From positions 2,323,817 to 2,387,816 of the forward strand of contig NC_031473.1 in NCBI RefSeq assembly GCF_000006565.2: a stretch of DNA of 64,000 nucleotides, in the 5' to 3' direction. The notes beneath the pieces were generated by a model. It was not told where the DNA came from and made no database searches. It saw only the letters and a list, made by a program, of their open reading frames with translations. This document shows, one piece after another, positions 13,515-22,792 of this stretch. This DNA comes from Toxoplasma gondii ME49. Taxonomy: Eukaryota > Apicomplexa > Conoidasida > Eucoccidiorida > Sarcocystidae. Numbering within the stretch: position 1 is the first letter of the stretch; every line of letters starts with the position of its first letter. Position numbers and translations under genes: made by a program.

Positions 13515-14103
13515 ATGGGCGTCTATCCTCCAGTAGCTGGCGGGCCTGTTTACTGGGCGCTCCGCAACATGTTCATCGGAGCCCGCCGCTCATCCCGTCG
13601 TCTCATGCGCGTGTACGACATGAACTGGGACATCTCGAAAGTTGTCTGCAATGGTGTTCCGCGGAACTCGTACAACCCGAGCGTTAACGAGTGGATCTGG
13701 AACGTCGACACAGATCTGTGGAATGGCGCGGGAGGCAAGGCCTGGTTCGTTCTCAGCGGGCAGATCATGTTCACCTTTTTCTGGTCGTTTGCCCTGTACA
13801 GCGTTATCGAGCGCTGGTACGTCAACGGCAAGATCGACACTTTCAGTAAGTGGCAAGACCGCGCGACAGATTAAAGCGCACAGACTGAGAAAGCGTGACT
13901 CGCGGCAGCCATTCGACGCGGAGAATGGACCCTTCTGAGGATGTTCATCGCGACAACACACTTCCCTTGAGTGCAGGTTTGCATTCCTCGGAACCTACGC
14001 CGAACCGTCCCTCTCTCAGGTCGCCGACAACGCTCATGTTCATGTCCTGAATTACACAGTCAATCGATTCCGCGATGGTTCTGCGCCGTTTCCGCGGGTG
14101 TAG
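13515..14103 (+). CDS. Small single-span membrane protein, probably 153 residues
   Basis: Not recognised by name. Exon 1 (13515-13849) starts at an ATG in AAAGATGGG context and uses GC-rich, highly biased codons typical of a real coding exon here. It reads MGVYPPVAGGPVYW, an Arg-rich stretch (GARRSSRRLMRVYDMNWD), SYNPSVNEWIWNVD, and one hydrophobic helix (FVLSGQIMFTFFWSFALY, about residues 79-96). Joining the donor after 13849 (GTGGCA) to the acceptor before 13977 gives a 41-residue tail (FAFLGTYAEPSLSQVADN to GSAPFPRV) with a stop at 14101-14103. Without splicing the ORF stops at 13874 (119 residues). A stronger-looking GTAAGT donor at 13846 would give a different Ser/Pro-rich tail. Small size, a Tyr/Trp-rich body and one span suggest a supernumerary mitochondrial respiratory-chain or ATP-synthase subunit. 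That is inference only. Confidence 0.7.
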
Positions 14104-17100
14104 GTGGGCGAGACGTTGCTCCAGCTTTCGAGCTGCGTGATCAAGATGGTGCCTGCCGAGCGAGTTGGCGCGTCTGGCAAGCATCGATGAAGAAAATAAA
14201 CAACAGGCAGCGGGTCGTGGCTGGGATGGCCTGGGGAGGTAGGTGCCTACTGGGAAGAGACGTTTGCTCATCCGTGTCATGAACAACTACGAATCTGTGT
14301 AATGTCGAAAGCGAAGAGACTTAGGTGCTGCGCGCAAGTTCAGCACCCATTCTCTTGTGAAAAAAACACTGGCAGTCTCCTGCATGTCAAGACAGGAAAC
14401 GAAAGCAGTGGACACGCGAGAAAGTCTCGATGAATTCAGGTCGGCAGAAACGGAGGTAACCCTATTTGTATGGTGCCTGGTGACGACGCTTAGTTCTCCT
14501 GTTCCAGGAAAAACCAGTGCACTCAGACCGAACCGTTTAGCGAATACAGAAGTAGATGCTCCTGACAAAGTGTATGTTTCTGTATCTGGTAGGCGTAGGA
14601 GATACACGGAAGAAAAAGAGCGAGAGTTGTTTGCGGACACCACAGCGACGAGAAGGCGGGGCACTTTTACTGTCGGTGTACTGCGGATGCTAGCGCGGCC
14701 GCTTGTAAAAGGATTCATCCAGTTGAGTAGGGTGGATGTTTAACACCAGTCATCAGCATATGCGGATAAAAGGCAACTTTGAACGCGGTGTCTCTAGTAC
14801 CTGCACGGTTGGGAGAACCATTTGCATGTAGAACTGCTGTAGTGCAGCCTGCATAAGGCAATTTTCTACAGCTCACTTGTGAAACAAGACACAAACAACC
14901 ATGCTTTATAAATGACGTTCCCCCACGCTCTACGAACACCACGGTGTAGTGGTAGATCGTTGGTCGTTCCCCTGAGACTGACGATGTCTCAAGAGCACAC
15001 AGTTCTTTACTTCAAAAGCTTACAGCAGATAGGTGTTCATGTGCTGCCAGTCTTCCACTGGAAACACAGAAAAGGTGACACGGGATACGCGCGACATTGC
15101 CCTCGTACGAAGAAGAAACGATCCGGCGGCATGTGAAAGTGTGCGTCTTCTCGGTCGACGCAGGGAGCACCATACTTTTTCCTCTTGTCTTGTCCAGCAA
15201 GAATAGAGAACGAGGAAAGCTGAGTGGACAGTCTAGTTGTTCAATAGAGACGGTTGTCGCTCGGAGAAACTCTACCATCATGATTCACGCAAGTCTATCC
15301 ATCCCATTCATATATATATATATATATACATGTATACGTAGGTTGGCATATATGCTTGTCGACACTGCGACTTATTCATCAGATAATATGTCTCCTCTCT
15401 TTCATCCGTCACCTGCAACAAACAGCAGAGTAGCTTGGACTACCATCTACAGAAATTTTCAGTTCTCCAGACAAGTCACTAAGAACACCGCGTTTAATCT
15501 GGCTCACGGACGACCTTTTTCTAGAATACTGTTGCAAACAGGTGACATCCAAAAGAGGCGCGAAGATCCACAGGAGAAACCAGACCACGTGCAAGATTTG
15601 TGGAAGACGCTTTTCTGGATAGCTTCCGAACAAGCCTCGGCAAGGCGCCGTAAATGTGAACATTTACGTGCGAGACCAGCTGCGGCAAAAAGGCATGTTC
15701 CATTTCCGTGAATCGAGGACGCGTCGCTTTTGAAGTGACCGAATGTGTAATGTGACATAGTCGCAGTCCCAGAGTTTACGTCGAACGTTCTTTTCGATCG
15801 GTGAGCTGTTGGACAATCCCGTCCCCCGGCGTTGTTTATACGAAACATGCTCGACCAACCGTGGTTCACTGAGACATTTGTCGCAGACAGCAGGTTAAAA
15901 AAGAAGAGGGCATAAATCCCCTACCTCGAAAACCACGAAAAATCCCCAATGCACCGTCGACTTCCCCAACCTGACAGATTTCCAGCTTTTAAAAACCCCC
16001 AATGCACCGTCGACTTTCCCAACCTGACATATTACCAGCTTTTTTTCCCCAACTACCGCGGTCCCTTTCAAGCTTTTCCGAGCGCAAAGTGACACGGCAA
16101 ATACCTCTTCGTTTGCAAAAACCAAGGCGTTTGCATTTCAGTGTTCACGTCTGACCCTCACACTCTGGGTTGTCCGTGGTCGGGAGCGACACAAGGATGC
16201 GCTTCCAGGTTGTCTGACAAGAAGCACTTCCGCAAGCCACATAACCGCATTCTTCCCTGAAGAAACCCCATACACAGTAGGGTATTCCAGGTGCCACGAC
16301 GAGACACTCGGTACAAAGTGTCGAAACAAGGAAGCTGATGATGAGCCAGCGCCTGAACCACCCTCTTGAGGCGTCTTGTCCAACCTTCGAAAGGTGCCCA
16401 GAGGAACTAGCGCCGCATGGACGAATCCAGGCGATTTGCGTCACGCGGCATAACTGCATATCACAACACAAAAAACCACTTGTGTTCTAATGAAGACTTT
16501 GTCTTGAGCGTCTCCACTGAGTTGATAGAGAACTACAGGGCTGGAATCGTAGAGTGACCGCGGACGATCGCTCGGAATGAAGGCGTGGACAGCCACACAG
16601 GTGTCGGCTACACATTGAAATAAAGAGACTCGAAACGTTTTCTGCTTTAACGCTTCAAAAACACAAACGCGTCGCCAAATACTCCTTGCCGCGAACCACC
16701 CGCCGCTTCTCAGCTGCTCCAGTGCAGAAACGAATGCTCGACCCGACCATCTGCTGCACTCCATTCTGTGGGCTGCCTGGTCGACGACCCAAATGCTCGA
16801 GACAGACGTGGACGGACGCCGATAAATTTCCTGGATCTGAACACGAACCGATAATCTGTTGATGGAACCGACAAACCTTGAGCTGGGAGTCGAAACTGCC
16901 TCGACACCTACAGTTGACGGGCTGTACACTGAGAGCTCTGCGCTCCGCTTATCTCACACGCTGAAGAAATCAGGAAACTACAGTGTCTGTCCATTGACAA
17001 ACTACCTACAAAAGAGAGAGATTCACGACTTACAGCAGCTCATCTGGGAGCAAACCAGGAAGGCGACAAAGATGAGGAAGGTCAAGAGCCACTGCGGAAA

Positions 17101-17725
17101 GAGACAGAGATACATGCGAAGACGAGGCAAAACGAGATCGAAGAAAGCCTAAAGAAAAATGTCGACTCATTGCAGAAGGAAGAAAAAGACACAAAACTTC
17201 TGCCTCTTCGCCCCTCTGTACAAACGCATCTTCAATGAGTTCCAGAAAACAACCAATGTTGAATAACCTTAATGTCTCGTAAGGAGTGAAAACAAGCACA
17301 TTCAACTCTCGTAAGCAATCCCGCGAGGGACGGGGGGGGGCGAGGAAATATCAACACCAAGCTATCGATGCATATGCACACTGTCCTTGAACTGTAGTTT
17401 CCAGCGTCTTACGCGACGCAAAAAGCCATTTCATCCGAAACAGTGATGTTTGTTGGCATTTGCGTCACCACTTCTTAGTCTCGGATTGCTATCTGAGTCC
17501 TGATCACCCGGCAACTTCCACACACAGATGAAAATAGTACGTCCTTGTGCGGTCTTAACTGAACGGCGAACAGCTGCAGCTGTGTTTTTCGCCGCCTACA
17601 GCTCTTCCATATGTCTCTGTACGACGCCCGCTTGTTCGGAAACAACGCAAATGCTATTAGGTTGCTCTAAGAAAGGGCTGTGTTTCTCAGCGACATTCGG
17701 AGTATGTGGAAGGCCTGCAGAGACT
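14104..17725. other. Spacer without a supported gene
   Basis: About 3.6 kb between the small membrane-protein gene (plus) and the 3' end of the candidate secreted-protein gene (minus). All six frames contain only short ORFs, none with a family motif. It holds a (TA)n run at about 15306-15331, the 53-bp tandem duplication at 15944-16043 and a short poly-G run near 17330. Confidence 0.55.
15944..16043. repeat. 53-bp tandem duplication, two copies
   Basis: A block starting CCCCAATGCACCGTCGACTT and ending CCAGCTTTT is repeated with a 53-bp period, at 15944 and at 15997. About 44 of the 47 compared bases match. The copies are separated by an A-rich or C-rich junction. No ORF crosses it convincingly. 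Confidence 0.9.
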
Positions 17726-18719
17726 CTATGCAGTGTCTTCCATCTTAGACAGGTTGCAGGAGAGCCCAAATGACACTGTGTGCTGAGATGGCAAGATGTC
17801 TTCGTCCTCAACCTCAAACGCGTCCTGACCGGAGGTAATACCGGAGGCATGTAGTGGCGGACGAAGACTAACAGGCGTGTGTTTGACAAATTGCTTTGTG
17901 AGACAAAGAATGAGAGTACTTTTGACTTGCTTCTTGGTGTACTCCAATGCCCCACTGGACTGATAAAAAAGCAGGTAAAAGCGGTGGATTTCAGTCTTTA
18001 CAAAACCTCTCTCTTGTGCCAGATTACGAAACAGGTATCGCTGCTTATCAGATCATTTCGTCGCTCTTGACAGCTGTAGACAAGCCGTGGACCGTCGATC
18101 CCCGCCTCAACGCACCTGCATCCACCACGGCCTCAAGTACTTCTGGATGTAGTACCAAACATCCATTTTCGGCAGGGGTCGTGCTACGTCTTGCGCTGTG
18201 CAAAGCTGCAAGAAAAAACGACAACGCGCCTTTCGTGTACATTCAGAATCACGAATCACTGACTCTCGGATCGCAACCTGCAGAAGCTCCTCCTCCTTCG
18301 TCACACTGACAACAGACAAATCGCTAGCACCATACGCAGGCAACCACACACATACGTACATACTTGTACAGATACATATATATATATATATATATGAGAA
18401 GGCATTGAGCTGCGCATTTGGTCTTCGAGGGCGGTGCTTCTGCTGAAGGGGGGAGGGGGGCAGACGAAAAAAATCGCCTGCTAACGTACAGAGACGCATT
18501 CTTGAACCGAGTTGAAAAAGCGTCAAAGGAAGGGCATGAAAGAGGATTCTGGGAGGGCGCCGACGACTGACGACTCGCTGTCCTGAGAGGCGATCCTCCA
18601 CAGAAATTCGCGAGTTGCGTGGAAAAAGGTATCGTTTACACTGTAAGGACGGGTGGTGTCGAGAAACTCACCGTGGCAATAACGAGGAGAAAACCTGCAA
18701 ACGCGAAAAGGCAGAACAT
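17726..18719 (-). CDS. Candidate small secreted protein with signal peptide, 123 residues
   Basis: Not recognised. Three exons close in phase: 18672-18719, 18116-18205 and 17726-17959. Exon 1 encodes only a hydrophobic start (MFCLFAFAGFLLVIAT) and ends at a perfect GTGAGT donor. Exon 2 follows a TTTCTTGCAG acceptor and begins LCTAQDVARPLPK, so the splice joint completes a classical signal peptide with likely cleavage after LCTA. It then reads MDVWYYIQKYLRPWWMQ in GC3-rich codons before GTGCGT. Exon 3 after TTTATCAG reads SSGALEYTKKQVKSTL and ends in an acidic tail (DAFEVEDEDILPSQ) with a stop at 17726. An in-frame upstream ATG exists, which would give a longer basic N-terminus. Alternatively translation starts at the Met in exon 2, which has AAAATGG context. 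Exons 1 and 2 are the better part; exon 3 is less certain. A secretory-pathway role (ER, dense granule or other organelle) is inference. Confidence 0.5.
18373..18396. repeat. (TA)n microsatellite in the first intron of the secreted-protein candidate
   Basis: An uninterrupted TA run within the proposed intron 18206-18671. Confidence 0.85.
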
Positions 18720-20778
18720 CAGCGACCTTGAAGTTACAGCGCACTGCGTGCGTCCCCTGTGTTTTCCTCCTTCACCCGCGACGGCATGGCGACGTTTCCG
18801 GTGTTTGGGGACCTTCCAGGAATACATCGTTCCGGAAAAAGAGGAAACGCCCGTACAGGACCGACTGCCGAGAAAAGAAACAAGTTACTCAGACCTTCCG
18901 CAGGGGCTAACAAAACCACTGCATGCAGGAGCACCGACACACGCCTCTCATACAGAAATGCATGTTGGTGAAACTATACAGACTTAAGCCTCTACAGCGA
19001 AATTCACAGGAAGCGGAATCACAGGCTTGAGTTGAAGAGAGAGCGAAGAGAAAAGAATCAGGAAGGCACGAGGCAACCAAGCGGAAGAAGGCATGAGCCA
19101 GGAAACCTTCTCCGTCAACTTAGCGACCCCTGCGGACCTTGTTCACCACGGATTATTCTCAGCATTTTCGAGTGACAAGAGCAGCAGGTCGTCTAGAGAC
19201 GACTTGCATGAAGAAAAAAAACACAGACCGGACAACTGACGTGGTTCGTTGTGACAGAAGAAGTGGACAAAATCAGGGAACTGGCGAGTGCGTTTGGATG
19301 GAGAAACCTTTCACGAGACGCACGCCAAGACCTCGGCTGCCAAGCCAAACGTTCCTCGACGGATTTTACATCTTCTGCATTTGAAAAAACATGGAAAGAC
19401 TCCAAGCGACATGCATGAACTTTCCTCCGCGATTTTAGTAGACGGAAGACGCGAGAATGCCGCCAGGAACCAGACTTGTTGCCCTGCCCTTTCCCGCCTG
19501 CAAGTCAAAGAGGAAGGAAAGCGTATCGCCCGTGAGAACGGCCGGCAAAGAACCAACAAAACGAAACGACAAAAGCGGTGACGACGACCTGTTGACATCG
19601 ACGCACAAAATGGGAATTTTCACCTCTTCATTGTCTCGCTAGCTCACGGGACGGCGGACCCAACAAGGCACACTTCTTCTGAGAAAAAAGCATGCATGTC
19701 TTCACCTCTCGTGCGAGGCCCCAGCGTTGCACACCTGAATCTCTGCATACACGTATTCATATATAAATACACGTATTGTTCAGACGGAGACTGTATGCGC
19801 ACATGGTTGTCATTATTTCGTTGTGTTTGTATAAAGTCGGTGTTTGCGTGTTTTTGGGGGGTTGTGAGTTTCAGCGAGGTAGAAGCGATACCTCTTCTTC
19901 AGAGACGACAGCACACCTGACTTGCGGCGACGAAGCGCGTTTACGGCGTTTTTAAGATTACTATACTGGGAAGACACCCCCTCCCCCGCAAGGCGCTCAT
20001 GCAGATCACTATGATGAGACAAGCAACGCCCGACAGCTATTTTTCGACTTCAGGGTGTTAAAAAGTCTACCACTACGACCTAGGACCGAAAGTGCCACGA
20101 GCTGTACGCTCTGCCTCTGTGAGTTTTCTGTCTGTAAAGGCGCGCGTTGCATTGCTTGGATTATCGAAGTCGTTCCTGCGTGAGCTTCCACTTCTGTAGA
20201 GAGGATTAAATCTTTTTCTAGAAATCAGATTTCGCTCAACTCATAAGGCTGCTGCCTCAGAGAACGCTGCGGCCCTCCGATACTGCAGGGAAAATGTTGG
20301 AGGCAGGCTTAGAACACACATAGCACGGAAAAAGGTTCCCTGGTTCGGGCGCATCAAGTGATGATTGTCCGTGTGGAAGGGAGCGCACGGGCAAATTTCT
20401 CGGCTACGACAACTAAGAGCGTTGCTTGGAAGCCGTAGTCACTGACATTTGTATTGGTTTGGAATACGCAAAAGACCGGTCCGGCAACCCCCATAGTTGT
20501 TCGTAAGCTTCCCCTCCGTAGTCTACACGACGAGTTGGACTACTGGTGTAGATGTCAGAAGTCTTCGTTTACCTCATCCAAGATTTGTGGAGCTCCCCAC
20601 CATTTGCTTAGGAAATACTTGTCTTCCAGATGGAGCTGGACGTTCAGAGCAACGAATGCAGCCTTTCCTGTCGGTTCAAGTAGTTGAAGTTCGTTGCTTT
20701 CGGTCCATATCAAGCTGGAAGGAGTACAGCGGCAAATAAGCAATCAAGGTATTGGAAGTGCTTGGAGATTCATTGTTC

Positions 20779-20801
20779 CTACCAATAAATAAGATTGGTA
20801 G
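20779..20801. repeat. Short perfect inverted repeat (hairpin)
   Basis: CTACCAAT, a 7-base AAATAAG loop, then ATTGGTAG: an 8-bp perfect stem in an AT-rich patch. No terminator role is implied in a eukaryote. Confidence 0.6.
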
Positions 20802-21653
20802 TAAAAGTTACCATATCCTCCGTACAAAGGGGCTGGCCTTAAGAACGTGAAGACCATAGCTCGACGATGCAATTTAATTACATCACCTCCCAAGTAGAGG
20901 GCGTCTCTGTGCAAATGAGCTACGATCCAGAACTGGGTAACTCAAACCTAGGAAACAAAAACTCTCCTTTTTGGCAAGGGGAGTACGTAGGTGCATTTCT
21001 CTGGCAATCCATGGGGAGCAGACGGATCCCCTGGTTTTTTGGAAGCTTGCTGAGAGCTGAAGATCCTGGTGTGAGTACGCATGCATGTCTCGTCCCCATG
21101 AGAAGACTCTGAAAAATGGATAGAGGGAGAAGTGGCACAAACAAGAGGGAAGGAACAGGGAAGGAGTATGGATCGATTATGTAAGGAAAGGATGACATCT
21201 TGTTGCACTTCTCGTATCCGTCGCAGCTGTCATGGTGAAGTGTTCGTCATTTCGTCCTTTCTCTGCACTCAGAAGCTTAACCGTCATTTCTGCTGCGAGA
21301 AGATGACACTGTTTGCGTGTGCACAGTTCTTGTTTCTCGACGTAGTGATGAATGCGTGAAGCTTCCTACAGACACAATAGCTCGGACACGGAAAAGATGC
21401 CGCTCAAGACTTTCCGGTAAAGAGGGAGACAGTCCCGTGGTCGGAGTCTCTTCCCCAAACTGAACGCATAAACGGCCTACTAGCTGTAAAGACGACAGCT
21501 CTCTCCTACCTATCGCAAGGTATCGTAGACTTACAGCGGCAACCGAGCTCCTGACACTCAAAGTTTTTCGACGCACGAATCGTCGCCGCCTGTACTACAC
21601 GGATGAAAAGCGATTTTTTGTCACACAAATATCTTCGTGCTTTTGAAGCGACC

Positions 21654-22160
21654 CTACACTTCAGCCAGCAACTCTGGATTTGGGAGGTCACCGGCCATTT
21701 CCACGCCACACATGCAACGCGGTAACGATCTGCCTACAGATCTTTCGCATTTTTTGAGTTTTCGATTCTCATGACCAGAACCGCCAAAGTTAGGGGCTTC
21801 GTGTCTATCCGCCATGAGCCCGCCAGTGTTCTTCTTCCGCAGCCAACCTGGGCAATACTTCGTTTGCTCCACAAGAATGTTGGATGGGAGTGAATTTCCT
21901 AGAGTCTGCACGAGGCTGTTGAAAAGCAGAGTTAGATGTGACTTTGTTCCTGCGACATTGCCGACACAAAGGACTGCCGGCACGCAGGGGAACTGCAGAG
22001 TGTGCTCAGATAAGCATGCGAGAGTGGATAAAACGTCTAAAGAAATAGGTGGAAAAAATGTGAAACGCGAACAGCCCCTCGAGCTGCGAAGACTGAGAAG
22101 CCCAAGAACTCTCGCGGCCACATTTCCTATTGTCTTCATGTCGATTCGAACTGTCTCCAT
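21654..22160 (-). CDS. Candidate 168-residue hypothetical protein (unproven ORF)
   Basis: A minus-strand frame opens at an ATG at 22160 (METVRIDMKTIG) and stays open to 21654. It is rich in Leu and Ser in its first half (VLGLLSLRSSRGCSRF, then ISLDVLSTLACLSEHTL) and more charged later (MADRHEAPNFGGSGHENR). I recognise no family. One or two ORFs of this length are expected by chance in a window of this size. A second ATG (MADRHEA) has a reasonable context and could start a shorter protein. No splice partners can be assigned. Confidence 0.25.
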   Translation of the reverse strand: METVRIDMKTIGNVAARVLGLLSLRSSRGCSRFTFFPPISLDVLSTLACLSEHTLQFPCVPAVLCVGNVAGTKSHLTLLFNSLVQTLGNSLPSNILVEQTKYCPGWLRKKNTGGLMADRHEAPNFGGSGHENRKLKKCERSVGRSLPRCMCGVEMAGDLPNPELLAEV

Positions 22161-22792
22161 GATCAAGCGTGGAACTGCGATGTGAGCGGCCTGTCCACAG
22201 GAGGCAGGAAATTGTTTCTAGGCTGAGAACGTTTGCGTCCTCGTGCCGTGTTCGGGGTCTTGGCGCGTGCAGTACCCATGCAGCAGGGCTGCCCTTGACT
22301 GGTATTTGCAGACTGTCAGTCCTCTCTGTTTCTTGACAAGAGTCTTAGCTTCAGTTTTCCCGCGCTGGCGAGCGAGGACCACAGAATGTGAACTGCGAGG
22401 ACAGCACCTATGGAGGAAAACCCACCTGTTAAAAAGAGTCTCAAGGATCCTGGATGATTGCATACACGGAACGGCCGTCTTTGCCGGCGACAAAAAACGT
22501 CCGTTTCCCGTGCTGAAGAGGCACATCGCGGCCTCTCTGCGACACCTCCAATCACCCGCCTCGACTTCGCGTGACAGTCAAAAAACAAGCGAACCCACCC
22601 TTGGAAGCTAACTGGCTGCCCCGTTGGTAGATTCACGTCGATTTACAGACACCGGTCGGCAAAAAGCCTTTTTTTGTGAAGTGCTTGCGTCTGCTGCAGA
22701 GAATTACTGAAACTCTGCCTCACTCGGAGACGCCGGGAGCCACTGGCCGTGCGTATCAGCGTTCCCATTTCTTTCGTCGAACTAGACTTGTG

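Larger units (their letters stand above)
18720..22792. other. Gene-poor region with unproven candidate exons on both strands
   Basis: About 4.1 kb upstream of the secreted-protein candidate and downstream of the coiled-coil gene. Three segments are worth naming. Minus 20573-20710 (reading LIWTESNELQLL to WGAPQILDE) could be spliced in phase to a minus segment at about 20950-21070 (IRLLPMDCQRNAPTYS). A plus ORF from ATG 20867 (MQFNYITSQVEGVSV) runs into a consensus GTGAGT donor near 21071 over the same bases. A minus ORF at 21654-22160 is listed separately. These interpretations conflict, so none is called as a gene. The 18523-18660 minus frame (VNDTFFHATREFLWR) is open but overlaps the proposed intron of the secreted gene. 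Confidence 0.4.

Noticed and set aside
22316..22636. Aminoacyl-tRNA synthetase-like OB-fold exon (GKRTFFVAGKDGRSVYAII)
   Set aside because: The resemblance is limited to about 20 residues. The frame hits a stop with no usable donor, and neighbouring segments do not continue the family.
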